DNA of 46,842 bases from Bacteroidota bacterium (GCA_018266615.1 JAFEAB010000001.1:1-46842); one strand, 5' to 3'; positions 17,107 through 25,613 are shown, numbered from the stretch's first letter. Notes: generated by a model from the sequence alone, not told the origin. Made by a program: numbers and translations.

Positions 17107-17436
17107 TTGAAATGTAAATTCTACATACTGGCTTTATTTTTAGGACTCAGTTTCAGCGCTGTGGCACAATCGCGTTCCGATCAACCACAGAAGCTGGTGA
17201 AGTATTATCCTAACCCTGCCACCTCGGTAATCAATTTCGATTTCCAACGGAATTACAATAAGAATTACTCGCTTATGATTTTTAATTTCATGGGCAAAAA
17301 AGTGTATGAATTAAAGAATACTCCCCCCAGTATCAATATTAATCTCTCCGATTTTGTTAGGGGTTTGTTTGTTTTCCAGATTCGCGACCAAAATGGCGCT
17401 GTGATTGAATCTGGTAAGTTCCAGGTAACCAAATAA
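17107..17436 (+). CDS. Mini-protein: signal peptide plus T9SS type A sorting domain only
   Basis: A 109-residue exported protein. Residues 1-20 are a clear signal peptide (ILALFLGLSFSAVAQ). The rest is nearly all a type A T9SS C-terminal domain: the entry motif KYYPNPATSVINFDF, a central YSLMIFNFMGKKVYE strand and the closing GLFVFQIRDQNGAVIESGKFQV. There is no cargo domain between them apart from about 11 polar residues. Such domains normally direct large proteins through the T9SS, so a stand-alone one may be a small surface or periplasmic protein of its own. The start must be TTG at 17107, since an in-frame TGA immediately precedes it and no ATG lies before the signal peptide. TACTTTG abuts the start and would leave no leader, so it is not called a promoter. 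It lies upstream of grpE, which has its own promoter. Confidence 0.8.
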   Translation: MKCKFYILALFLGLSFSAVAQSRSDQPQKLVKYYPNPATSVINFDFQRNYNKNYSLMIFNFMGKKVYELKNTPPSININLSDFVRGLFVFQIRDQNGAVIESGKFQVTK

Positions 17437-17471
17437 ATAGTTTCTGTGTCAATTTGGCTGTTCATTCTGCA

Positions 17472-17501
17472 TTGGCAGTATGTTTGACTGCCTTACCTTT
17501 G
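17472..17501 (+). promoter_or_regulatory. Bacteroidota-type promoter for grpE-dnaJ
   Basis: TTG (17472-17474), a 19-base spacer and TACCTTTG (17494-17501) match the Bacteroidota primary-sigma consensus TTG-N19-TAnnTTTG exactly. The expected transcript start is a few bases beyond 17501, about 15-20 bases before the ATG at 17525. This rules out the in-frame upstream ATG at 17480 as the grpE start. Confidence 0.72.
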
Positions 17502-17524
17502 CATCTATTTTATTGAAAAGTAAT

Positions 17525-18091
17525 ATGAAAGATCATAATATGACTGAGAAGGAAACATTTGATGTAAATGATGATTTGAATATTAATGCGGATTCTGAAA
17601 TACCGGGATCCGTTAAATTGTCGAACCAGGAGGAATCAGAAATTTCCCTGATTGAAAAACTGGAATCGGAAATAAAAGAACAGAAGGACAAGTATATCCG
17701 TTTAACCGCCGAGTTCGATAACTTCCGCAAAAGGACTGCAAGGGAAAGGCTTGAACTGGAACAGGTGGCGGCCAGAAATACCATCTTATCGCTCCTCGAT
17801 GTGCTGGATGACGCAGAAAGGGCCGAAGCCCAAATGAAAAAAACCGATGACATTCAAATTGTAAGAGATGGTTCTGCCCTGGTCTTTCAAAAACTGAACA
17901 GCGTATTGCAACAAAAAGGACTGAAACCCATGGAAAGCATCGGCCAGGAATTTGATGTGGAAAAACATGAAGCCATTTCAGAAATCCAGGCGGGTGCCGA
18001 AATGAAAGGAAAAGTTGTGGATGAAGTGATGAAAGGATATTTTTTAAATGATAAACTGATCCGCTTTGCTAAAGTGGTAGTTGGAAAATAA
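17525..18091 (+). CDS. grpE: Nucleotide exchange factor GrpE
   Basis: GrpE releases ADP from DnaK and so resets the Hsp70 chaperone cycle in the cytoplasm. The 188-residue protein has an acidic N-terminal tail (about 1-50), a long charged helix containing the family pattern KYIRLTAEFDNFRKRTARER, and a C-terminal beta domain (FQKLNSVLQQKGLKPMESIGQEFDVEKHEAI, ending RFAKVVVGK). The frame is open from 17480, but the promoter at 17472-17501 covers that position, so ATG at 17525 is chosen (another ATG at 17540 is possible). dnaJ follows after 19 bases in the standard grpE-dnaJ operon order; dnaK is not in the window. Confidence 0.95.
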   Translation: MKDHNMTEKETFDVNDDLNINADSEIPGSVKLSNQEESEISLIEKLESEIKEQKDKYIRLTAEFDNFRKRTARERLELEQVAARNTILSLLDVLDDAERAEAQMKKTDDIQIVRDGSALVFQKLNSVLQQKGLKPMESIGQEFDVEKHEAISEIQAGAEMKGKVVDEVMKGYFLNDKLIRFAKVVVGK

Positions 18092-18110
18092 CCCCAATTC
18101 CTTTCCTGTT

Positions 18111-19262
18111 ATGAAAAGAGATTATTACGAGATCCTGGGGATTACCAAAGCTGCCTCCCACGAAGAAATAAAAAAAGCGTATCGAAAAGTTGCGATGCAA
18201 TACCATCCCGACAGGAATCCGGGAGATAAAGTAGCCGAAGAAAAATTTAAGGAAGCCGCTGAGGCGTATGAAGTCCTGGGCGATGCGGATAAAAAGACGC
18301 AGTACGACCGATTTGGCCATAATGCATTTAGTGGCGGCCGGGGAGGTTTTGGAGGCGGTCATGGCATGAATATGGACGATATCTTCAGTCAGTTTGGAGA
18401 TATTTTTGGTGATGAAGGATTTGGCAGCTTCTTTGGCGGTGGAAGCAGAAGAGGCGGACCCAGAAGAGGCTCGCGCGGGACCAACCTGCGGGTTAAGCTA
18501 AAATTGAATTTTGAAGAAATTGCCAAAGGCGCCCATAAAACCATCAAGGTAAAAAAATATGTATCCTGCAATACCTGCCAGGGAAGTGGCGCAAAAGATA
18601 AAAACAGCGTACAAACCTGCAGCACCTGCCAGGGAAGTGGCCAGGTAAGAAGGGTACAAAACACCTTCCTGGGGCAAATGCAAACCGTAACTACCTGCCC
18701 GGCCTGCAACGGAGAAGGAACAACGGTAACGGCTAAGTGTAATGCCTGCAAAGGCGAGGGCCGTACCTATGGCGAAGAAACTATTTCAATCGATATCCCT
18801 GCCGGCGTGCAGGAAGGAATGCAGCTCAGCATCAACGGAAAAGGCAACGCCGGTGAAAGGGGCGGCCAACCCGGGGATTTGATTGTGCTTATTGAAGAAG
18901 AAGCCCACCCGCAATTGCAAAGGGATGGATTGAATGTGGCCTTCGAATTATATATATCTTTCCCCGATGCAGTTTTTGGAATACAGGTTGAAGTACCTAC
19001 CATCGATGGCAGGGCAAAAATTAAAATCCCCGCCGGCACCCAAAGCGGTAAAATCTTCCGCCTCAAAGGAAAGGGGTTCCCGCACGTAAATAGTTACGAG
19101 AAAGGCGACCAGTTAATTCATGTCAATATCTGGACTCCCCAGCACGTTTCCACCGAAGAAAAAGAAATGCTTGAAAAGATGCATGCTTCTGAAAATTTTG
19201 AACCGAAGCCAGAAAAAAATGAGAAATCATTTTTTGATAAAGTGCGGGAAATGTTCACCTGA
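18111..19262 (+). CDS. dnaJ: Molecular chaperone DnaJ
   Basis: DnaJ is the Hsp40 co-chaperone that delivers substrates to DnaK and stimulates its ATPase. The 383 residues show the full type I layout: J domain (about 1-68) with the HPD motif in MQYHPDRNPGD; a Gly/Phe-rich region (about 75-130); a zinc-binding region with four CxxCxGxG repeats (CNTCQGSG, CSTCQGSG, CPACNGEG, CNACKGEG, about 145-220), all cysteines present; and the C-terminal substrate-binding domains. The start is ATG 18111 (MKRDYYEILGI); the frame opens earlier at 18081 inside grpE but the extra residues are not DnaJ-like. It is co-transcribed with grpE and ends 14 bases from the stop of the convergent VWA gene. Confidence 0.97.
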   Translation: MKRDYYEILGITKAASHEEIKKAYRKVAMQYHPDRNPGDKVAEEKFKEAAEAYEVLGDADKKTQYDRFGHNAFSGGRGGFGGGHGMNMDDIFSQFGDIFGDEGFGSFFGGGSRRGGPRRGSRGTNLRVKLKLNFEEIAKGAHKTIKVKKYVSCNTCQGSGAKDKNSVQTCSTCQGSGQVRRVQNTFLGQMQTVTTCPACNGEGTTVTAKCNACKGEGRTYGEETISIDIPAGVQEGMQLSINGKGNAGERGGQPGDLIVLIEEEAHPQLQRDGLNVAFELYISFPDAVFGIQVEVPTIDGRAKIKIPAGTQSGKIFRLKGKGFPHVNSYEKGDQLIHVNIWTPQHVSTEEKEMLEKMHASENFEPKPEKNEKSFFDKVREMFT

Positions 19263-19265
19263 TAC

Positions 19266-19283
19266 CAAAGGGTCAATTAATCC
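19266..19283. terminator. Possible short bidirectional terminator between dnaJ and the VWA gene
   Basis: AAAGG and CCTTT flank a roughly 10-base AT-rich loop, with further T on the plus-strand side. The stem is only five pairs and partly inside the VWA stop region, so it is a weak candidate. Confidence 0.25.
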
Positions 19284-21049
19284 TTTTTGCGTTTAAATCG
19301 CCGCTTTTTCTTTACATCATAAATATCCATTGCCTTGTTGATAAGGCCAAGGAATTCCTGTTCCAGATACAGGTTTTTATCGGCGGCCAGTTCGGCAAAC
19401 GACTTTATAGTTTCAAATCCGAAGTCTTTTGGAAAATATTGAGACTGCTTTAATTTCAAACCAAACATCGTAGCTGCAATGGCAAACCGGTAGGGCTGGC
19501 TAATTTGGGCCAGTGGCTGGTAATTTTGTGTAACCTCATGCGAAATATACCGTTTCACCGTATCGCCGGGATTGCTGTAACTAAGGGTAAGATAGGCGGG
19601 GCAGAGATCTACATTCTGATTTTCCAGCATTGAATTTTCGTTGGGTACAATTTCAAAAATGGCAATGGTATTATCGCCACTGCCCACCTCCCCTCCTTCC
19701 AAGATGCTGGCCGTGTCGGATATGGTTTCCCTTTTATTATCAAACCCGATCAGCCGGTATTCTTTCACCAGAGATGGATCGAAGGTTACATTCATCAATA
19801 CATCATCGCCTACAGCATAAAGCGTTTGTGTTAATTCTTTTACCAACACCTTCTCCGCTTCCCGGGTATCATCGAGATAGGCATAATTTCCATTTCCCTT
19901 CTTGGCTAAAACCTGCAATTTGGAATCCTTAAAATTTCCCATTCCCACCCCCAGGCAGGTTAAGTACACGCCGCTTTGCCGTTGCTTTGTTATGAGTTCA
20001 TCCAGCGCCTTTTCGGAGGTTTCACCCACATTAAAATCTCCATCCGTTGCCAGGATCACCCGGTTGTTCCCGTTTTTGATATAGGTGCTTTGGGCCAGCT
20101 TGTAGGCAGCCCGGATAGCCGATTCTCCGGGTGTATCGCCCGCTGCAACCAGGGAATCAATGGCTTTATTAATTTTTTCTTTATTTGCACCGGATGTAGG
20201 TTGCATCCAAATACCTACCGTGCCACCATACGTTACAATCGATACCGTATCCACGGCACGGAGGTTATTCACAAACATCTTAAAGGCAGTTTGCAATAAG
20301 GGAAGCCGGTTGGGCATATCCATACTACCGGATACATCAATCAGGAAAACAAAATTCCCATGCGGGATGTTATCGAGTGGAATTTTCTTTGCACTAACGT
20401 TAATGAGTAATAGCTGTTCTTTGGGATTCCAGGGGCAATCCGTTATTTTGGACGATATCTTAAAAGACTGCTGGCTATCCGGGGTCTCATAACCCAGATT
20501 AAAATAGTTAATAATTTCCTCTACTCGCACTGCATCAGGTGGCACTTCACTCCCCTGGTTCAGGAAACGACGCACATTACTATAAGACGCCTTATTTACA
20601 TTCAGCCCATACCCGGTATTAGGATATTTCTTAGCATCTACAAAATTATTTTCTATCAGTTGAAAATAGGTTTCGTCGCTGGCAATGAGGTTAAACCGGG
20701 CCGAACGGCTCAGGTCCTTTGTTTCTGAAATAAATCGCGGTCTGTTTTTACTAAGATTAGAGTTGGAAATTTTCAGAATAATAGTTTGCCAGACATCGGC
20801 TTTCACTTTGATGGTGAGTGGTTCATATCCATCCAACGATACCGTAATAGAATCATATAAATTGGGCAGGGTGATACCAAAACCTCCGTAGGTACCTGAA
20901 TAAAAATAGGCTTTTGCCGAATGCACAAAAATGCGGGCATTCTGTAACGAGAAATTTTTCTCGTCTTTAATTTCGCCGCGTAAATAGTATTGAGCCTGAA
21001 CCGTTAGGCACAGGAGGGAAAGAAATGTGTATAATAATAATTTTCTCAA
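19277..21049 (-). CDS. VWA-domain protein of the YfbK type with N-terminal carboxypeptidase-regulatory-like domain
   Basis: A 590-residue exported protein. The signal peptide (1-19, ending LTVQAQ) leads to a small beta-sandwich resembling carboxypeptidase regulatory-like domains (about 22-95). A von Willebrand-associated N-terminal region (about 125-215, with YSNVRRFLNQGSEVPPDAVR and EIINYF) is followed by the VWA domain (about 228-400) with an intact metal-binding MIDAS motif DVSGS near residue 238 and the later VILATDGDFNVG. The C-terminal 150 residues resemble the DUF3520-type tail of YfbK proteins (FGFETIKSFAELA). VWA proteins bind protein partners; this one probably acts in the periplasm or at the outer membrane. 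It is the last gene of the run symporter - methyltransferase - glucosaminidase - hpt - VWA, 32 bases after hpt. Confidence 0.88.
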   Translation of the reverse strand: MRKLLLYTFLSLLCLTVQAQYYLRGEIKDEKNFSLQNARIFVHSAKAYFYSGTYGGFGITLPNLYDSITVSLDGYEPLTIKVKADVWQTIILKISNSNLSKNRPRFISETKDLSRSARFNLIASDETYFQLIENNFVDAKKYPNTGYGLNVNKASYSNVRRFLNQGSEVPPDAVRVEEIINYFNLGYETPDSQQSFKISSKITDCPWNPKEQLLLINVSAKKIPLDNIPHGNFVFLIDVSGSMDMPNRLPLLQTAFKMFVNNLRAVDTVSIVTYGGTVGIWMQPTSGANKEKINKAIDSLVAAGDTPGESAIRAAYKLAQSTYIKNGNNRVILATDGDFNVGETSEKALDELITKQRQSGVYLTCLGVGMGNFKDSKLQVLAKKGNGNYAYLDDTREAEKVLVKELTQTLYAVGDDVLMNVTFDPSLVKEYRLIGFDNKRETISDTASILEGGEVGSGDNTIAIFEIVPNENSMLENQNVDLCPAYLTLSYSNPGDTVKRYISHEVTQNYQPLAQISQPYRFAIAATMFGLKLKQSQYFPKDFGFETIKSFAELAADKNLYLEQEFLGLINKAMDIYDVKKKRRFKRKKD

Positions 21050-21081
21050 TCGCCGAATTATCTGGTTTGCGGCATACTCCT

Positions 21082-21624
21082 TTATTCTCTCTCATCCAAT
21101 TGATAAATTTCTTTCAGGTTCCTGGCCAACCCGTCAAAATCCAGGCCATATCCCAACAAAAACTTATTCGGTACGCTAAACCCGAGATAATCAATTTTAA
21201 GTGGATAAACCGTAGCCTCCGGTTTGTGCAGTAATGCAGCAATGTGAAGGGAAGCGGGCTGCTGGTCCTGCAATTGAGGCATAAATTCGCTTAGTGTTTT
21301 TCCGGTATCCACAATATCTTCCAGCACAATAACGTGGCGTCCGCGAAGCGACTGATCGAGGCCAATGGAGGTGATTACATTTCCCGTACTTTTTGTGCCC
21401 TTGTAGGAAGCCAGTTTAATAAAGCAAATTTCAGCCTCTATATTTAATTCTTTAAACAGGTCGCTGGCAAACATAAACGAACCATTCAGGATGGCAATAA
21501 ACAAGGGGCGCTTCCCGGCAAAATCCCGATTCAGGGCAGCACCCATTTTTGCAATTTCGGCGGCAATATTTTCCTGGGTAAGATACGGAATAAAGGTTTT
21601 CCCATTTACCTGAATAGAGGGCAT
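21082..21624 (-). CDS. hpt: Hypoxanthine phosphoribosyltransferase
   Basis: This enzyme makes IMP (and GMP) from hypoxanthine (or guanine) and PRPP in purine salvage, in the cytoplasm. The 180 residues match the family. The PRPP-binding loop HVIVLEDIVDTGKT is near residues 94-107, with the two acidic residues and the Thr intact, and the purine-contact region LKIDYLGFSVPNKFLLGYGLD is near the C-terminus. The start is ATG at 21624. Only 5 bases separate it from the upstream glucosaminidase gene, so they are surely co-transcribed, though no functional link between purine salvage and the cell wall is evident. Confidence 0.94.
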   Translation of the reverse strand: MPSIQVNGKTFIPYLTQENIAAEIAKMGAALNRDFAGKRPLFIAILNGSFMFASDLFKELNIEAEICFIKLASYKGTKSTGNVITSIGLDQSLRGRHVIVLEDIVDTGKTLSEFMPQLQDQQPASLHIAALLHKPEATVYPLKIDYLGFSVPNKFLLGYGLDFDGLARNLKEIYQLDERE

Positions 21625-21629
21625 ATTTA

Positions 21630-22772
21630 TTATTTTGATATAATCAGTTCCTGGCCAATTTGCAAGTCGTCTGTAATAAGATTATTCCATGCCTTTAATT
21701 GCTGCACAGAAACATTATACTGGCGGGCAATAGCGTAAAGCCCTTCCTTTTGTTTTACCTGGTGGTAGGATATTTTATCCTTAGCCTTAACCGGAGTAGG
21801 TGCTGCCATGTGCCCTCCGCGAAGCCACACCCGGCTTCCGGGTTTTAAAACGGCAGTACCCGGCAGGTTGTTGAACTTCATCAGGGAAGCGAGCTGGATG
21901 GCATTTACCTGGGATATCCAATACAGGGATTCGTTTCCCGCGGTAATATAATGATCGCGGTTGCCCTCCTTATTTTTTCTTTGAAGGAAAATCCATTGCT
22001 CGTCATGCAACAACCCGTCTTTTTGGAGATCGTTAAAATCCAACAAATCCGATAATGCTATTCCGTACTCACTGGCAATGGCAAGCAAGGAAGTACCGGC
22101 AGGAACAAAAATAGCTTTCAACCCATTAAATAAGGTCTTTCCTGCCTTAATAGATGCCAGGTTTTCTTTCATGTTCATTTCGGTGTATTTCACCGGCTTG
22201 ATAATTTCTTCCTCCGGTTCGCTATTCAGTTCCTCCTGTTTAGCCACATCAATTACCGGGCTTCCATCAATGTTGGTATCGTATTGCTGCAAATTATATT
22301 TTTCAATATTCCGAATGAGGATATCCGGATACTTCGGATTGGTGGCATACCCTGCTTTCTTTAGGCCATAAGCCCAACCTTTGTAATCGTTAGGTGAAAG
22401 TTTAAAAAGGGAGGCATAGCGGGCGCTTCCCCTTAAAAAATTAGAATGATCGCGGTAACTGTCGGCGGCCGAATTATATACCCTGAAACATTCACCGGGT
22501 GCATCATCATCGTGCGAAACCGATGGCCCTGTCCAGGTACTTTTACATTTTATCCCAAAATGGTTATTCGACTTTTTAACGAGAATACTATTGCCGTTTT
22601 CGGTTTCAAGGATGCCTTGCGCCAGGGTAATGGAGGCCGGTATCCCCGACTCTTTCATCTCTTCTATGGCCAGGCTTTTATAAGCGGCGATATAATCCTC
22701 TACGGTCATTTGCGCAAACAAAGCCGAAGTGCATACCAACATCGTAAAGCAAAAAATTGCTGCCTTTTTCAT
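21630..22772 (-). CDS. Exported glucosaminidase with C-terminal LysM domains
   Basis: A 380-residue peptidoglycan hydrolase. A signal peptide (1-20, ending ALFAQ) is followed by a glucosaminidase (mannosyl-glycoprotein endo-beta-N-acetylglucosaminidase type) domain at about 22-165, with the typical SITLAQGILETENGNS segment carrying the catalytic Glu, NNHFGIKCKSTWTG, and YRDHSNFL. A linker of about 40 residues precedes LysM-like modules; the last one (YHQVKQKEGLYAIARQYNVS, about 337-379) is clear, and one or two weaker copies lie around 215-325. It would cut glycan strands of peptidoglycan in the periplasm while LysM holds the wall. Start ATG at 22772, 52 bases after the methyltransferase stop, within the same minus-strand run. 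Confidence 0.9.
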   Translation of the reverse strand: MKKAAIFCFTMLVCTSALFAQMTVEDYIAAYKSLAIEEMKESGIPASITLAQGILETENGNSILVKKSNNHFGIKCKSTWTGPSVSHDDDAPGECFRVYNSAADSYRDHSNFLRGSARYASLFKLSPNDYKGWAYGLKKAGYATNPKYPDILIRNIEKYNLQQYDTNIDGSPVIDVAKQEELNSEPEEEIIKPVKYTEMNMKENLASIKAGKTLFNGLKAIFVPAGTSLLAIASEYGIALSDLLDFNDLQKDGLLHDEQWIFLQRKNKEGNRDHYITAGNESLYWISQVNAIQLASLMKFNNLPGTAVLKPGSRVWLRGGHMAAPTPVKAKDKISYHQVKQKEGLYAIARQYNVSVQQLKAWNNLITDDLQIGQELIISK

Positions 22773-22824
22773 GGGGATATTTCTTTAAAAGTCTTCCTCT
22801 GCATCTTTTTCTGATGAAGAGAAT

Positions 22825-23463
22825 CTATTTTTTTCGAATCAGCATAATACCATCCCGAAGCGTTACCATTACCTGCTCAACCCGTTGATCTGCAGCAACA
22901 TAATCGTTAAACGCCTGGATAGCTTTTGGATTCTTACCCGGTGGTGGATTTTCCAATACCTGCCCGTGAAACAGGACATTATCAGCCAAAATCCAACCTC
23001 CCGGCTTAATCCGTTGTAAAGATAACTCGTAATATTCAATATAGCTAACCTTATCCGCGTCTATGAAAACGAGGTCCCATCCGGGTTCAAGAGAGGGAAT
23101 TATTTCTTTCGCATCCCCTACATGCAGCCGGATCTGGTCTTTATTGGGGCTCCGGTTAAAATACCCCCGTGCCGTGGCGGCATCCTGTTCCCTGATTTCG
23201 ATGGTATCAATCCATCCGCCAGGCGGTAATCCCTTAGCGAGGCAAAGGGCACTGAAACCGGTGAAACTGCCGATTTCAAGAATTTTATGCGGCGAAATCA
23301 TACGGGAAATCATTTCCAGGAATTTTCCCTGTACCGCCCCGCTGTGCATATTGGCATGTGGATGGTTGTGAAGGGTAAACTGTTCGTTTTCCTGGAGAAG
23401 ATGATCGGTGGGGCTGCTGTATCTGGCAGCATACGCTTCTGCTATTTCATTTACTAACTGCAT
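22825..23463 (-). CDS. SAM-dependent O-methyltransferase (family 3, caffeoyl-CoA-OMT-like)
   Basis: A 212-residue class I methyltransferase. Motif I is ILEIGSFTGFSALCLA (about 56-71), followed by IDTIEIREQD, the metal-binding aspartate region LVFIDADKVSYIEYYE and the ILADNVLFHGQV segment typical of cation-dependent family 3 O-methyltransferases, which methylate catechol-like hydroxyls. The natural substrate in Bacteroidota is not established. The frame opens at 23526, but ATG at 23463 (MQLVNEIAEAYA) fits the family; it overlaps the last 17 bases of the symporter gene, pointing to translational coupling. The glucosaminidase follows 52 bases later. Confidence 0.9.
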   Translation of the reverse strand: MQLVNEIAEAYAARYSSPTDHLLQENEQFTLHNHPHANMHSGAVQGKFLEMISRMISPHKILEIGSFTGFSALCLAKGLPPGGWIDTIEIREQDAATARGYFNRSPNKDQIRLHVGDAKEIIPSLEPGWDLVFIDADKVSYIEYYELSLQRIKPGGWILADNVLFHGQVLENPPPGKNPKAIQAFNDYVAADQRVEQVMVTLRDGIMLIRKK

Positions 23464-25003
23464 AAACTTCAGGTTTTTGGGAAGGGTTTGAGATAGCAAA
23501 CAATCCGAGGAAAGTAAGAATTCCATTAATTAACAATACTTCAATACCGATTTGATATCCTCCTAATATTTTCGGGGCATAGATTTGCAACAGGTAACAC
23601 AATACAGGGCTAACCACTGCCACCAGGGCAATGAGCCAGGTATTGGGAAGGTTCCGCCGGGATAATATTCCAAAGCCAAAAAGCCCAAGTAAGGGGCCAT
23701 AGGTGTAGCCTGCCAGTTCAAGAATTTTATCAATGATGGAGCGGCTGTTGATCTCCCGGAAAATTAAAATGCAAATAAAAAATACCAGGGTCATACACAG
23801 GTGCACGGTCAGCCTGATTTTCTTTTTCCGTTGTTCGGAGGCATCCTTCATTTTCTTAATCCCCAAAATATCAATACAAAAAGAGGAAGTAAGTGCGGTT
23901 AGGGCTCCGTCGGCAGAAGGAAAAAGAGCCGAAATCAATCCAATCAGAAATATCACACTCATTACGGAAGGGATGGGTTCGAATAGCCCTAATGCCACCG
24001 ATGGGAACAGGTTGTCGCCGGTAATGTTGAGCTGGCCATGAAAAAATCCAAACACACCGTTTTGGGTTCCAAAAGTTGCGCCGTGATTATAAGCATAAAT
24101 ATACAACAGCCCGCCAAGCAGGAGAAAAATCAGGTTTACGATAACCATGATTACGCTAAAGGTCATCATGTTCTTTTGCGAATCGCCCAGGGTTCTTACA
24201 CTGATGTTTTTTTGCATCATCTCCTGGTCGAGGCCCGTCATCCCGATCGTAATAAATGCGCCTCCAATGATATGTTTAAGAAAGAAGGACTTACTGTTCA
24301 CATCGGTATTAAACAATTGGGTAAGTTTTTTTGATTCCATCGCATTGATGGCATCGCCAATACCAAAATGGAGGTTGGAAAGGATATACCATACAAAAAC
24401 AATCAACCCGAGGATCATTAAGAATGTTTGCAGCGTATCGGTGTACACAATGGTTTTCACTCCTCCTTTAAAGGTATAGAGCAGGATCATAATAAGGACT
24501 ACCAGTACAGAAACCCAAAATGGAATATGCATTTGAGAAAGGATGAAGATGTGGAGGATGTGTACCACCAGGTAAAGCCTTGCCGTAGCACCCACAGTGC
24601 GTGACAGAATAAAAAATGAAGCTCCTGTTTTATATGCCCAGTTACCAAAACGATGATCGAGATAATTGTATATGGAAGTGAGGTTTAACCGGTAATATAA
24701 CGGAAGCAAAATAAAGGCTACTGCGATATAACCGAGGAAATACCCGATAACCACCTGGAAATATCCGAATGCATTGGGAACAGCCCCGGCACTACTCAGG
24801 TTGCCTACATTTCCCGGTACACTTACAAAAGTTACCCCGCTGAGGGAAGTGCCAATCATACCAAACGCAACCAGCTTCCAGTTAGAATTCCGGTTACCAA
24901 TGAAAAAAGATTCATTGTTCGCATTCCGGCTGCTATACCAGGCAACAATAAAAAGTAAAATAAAGTAGCCTAATACAAAAGCAAGGAGCGTTTGGGGAGA
25001 CAT
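23447..25003 (-). CDS. Sodium/solute symporter (SSS family)
   Basis: A 518-residue inner-membrane transporter of the SSS fold, with about 13 hydrophobic helices spread over the whole length. Visible family marks are YSSRNANNESFFIGNRNSNWKLVAFGMIGTSLSG split over the first helices, the GVTFVSVPG sodium-site helix, TGLDQEMMQKN in the middle, and SALFPSADGALTAL in the later helices. The substrate cannot be decided; related Bacteroidota proteins are annotated as sugar, sialic acid or amino acid symporters. The frame opens at 25126, but ATG at 25003 (MSPQTLLAFVLGY) starts the first helix and is chosen; the extra 41 residues would run across the LOG gene on the other strand. It overlaps the methyltransferase start and heads the five-gene run. 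Confidence 0.91.
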   Translation of the reverse strand: MSPQTLLAFVLGYFILLFIVAWYSSRNANNESFFIGNRNSNWKLVAFGMIGTSLSGVTFVSVPGNVGNLSSAGAVPNAFGYFQVVIGYFLGYIAVAFILLPLYYRLNLTSIYNYLDHRFGNWAYKTGASFFILSRTVGATARLYLVVHILHIFILSQMHIPFWVSVLVVLIMILLYTFKGGVKTIVYTDTLQTFLMILGLIVFVWYILSNLHFGIGDAINAMESKKLTQLFNTDVNSKSFFLKHIIGGAFITIGMTGLDQEMMQKNISVRTLGDSQKNMMTFSVIMVIVNLIFLLLGGLLYIYAYNHGATFGTQNGVFGFFHGQLNITGDNLFPSVALGLFEPIPSVMSVIFLIGLISALFPSADGALTALTSSFCIDILGIKKMKDASEQRKKKIRLTVHLCMTLVFFICILIFREINSRSIIDKILELAGYTYGPLLGLFGFGILSRRNLPNTWLIALVAVVSPVLCYLLQIYAPKILGGYQIGIEVLLINGILTFLGLFAISNPSQKPEVYAVSK

Positions 25004-25076
25004 ATAATGGGTTTGTTGTAAAAATAAGATTGAATCAGGAAAAAAGTTTGGAACATTGCTATCAAATTCATCCAAC

Positions 25077-25613
25077 ATGGGCATATCGGCAGTGGCTGTT
25101 TTTTGCGGCAGTAAATCGGGTAACAATCCCCTTTACGAAAAACATGCTGCACAAATTGGCGTCATTCTGGCATCGAAGAAAATACGGTTGATTTACGGAG
25201 GAGAAAACAAAGGGCTGATGTGGAAACTGGCAGAGGCTGCCCTGCTTTCTAAAGGAGAAGTGGTGGGAATAATTCCAAAGCTGCTATTAGATGATGACAA
25301 ACCCAACCAGTTACTTACCGAATTCCGGGTGGTAGATAATTTGCATGAAAGGAAACAGTTGTTTTATCAAAGCTGCGATGCTGCGCTTGTATTACCGGGC
25401 GGTTTTGGAACCCTCGATGAGATGTTTGAGCTGTTAACCTGGAACCAGTTGAAAATCCAGGATAAGCCGATTTTTATTTTAAACAGCGATGGATACTATC
25501 AACACCTCATCCAGCATTTTCAAAAAATGGAAGCAGACGGGTTTTTGTACGGCACAAGCCTGGCCAGGGTTTCCATCCTGTCGGCACCCGAAGAAATTAT
25601 CCCCTGGTTATAA
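25077..25613 (+). CDS. LOG family protein (cytokinin riboside 5'-monophosphate phosphoribohydrolase type)
   Basis: LOG-family enzymes hydrolyse the N-glycosidic bond of nucleoside 5'-monophosphates; in bacteria they may act in nucleotide metabolism. The 178-residue protein has the Rossmann-like opening AVAVFCGSKSGNNPLY, IYGGENKGLMWKLA, and the signature PGGFGTLDEMFE at about 98-109 with the catalytic Arg and Glu region. The frame opens at TTG 25056, but ATG at 25077 fits the family length. It is divergent from the symporter (73-base gap) and its stop abuts that of the convergent outer-membrane protein in the six bases 25608-25613. Confidence 0.93.
   Translation: MGISAVAVFCGSKSGNNPLYEKHAAQIGVILASKKIRLIYGGENKGLMWKLAEAALLSKGEVVGIIPKLLLDDDKPNQLLTEFRVVDNLHERKQLFYQSCDAALVLPGGFGTLDEMFELLTWNQLKIQDKPIFILNSDGYYQHLIQHFQKMEADGFLYGTSLARVSILSAPEEIIPWL

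Noticed and set aside
23447..23526. Possible frameshift or fusion where the methyltransferase frame runs into the symporter gene
   Set aside because: Using ATG 23463 gives a normal-length methyltransferase and a normal 17-base overlap; the upstream extension is only the symporter read in another frame.
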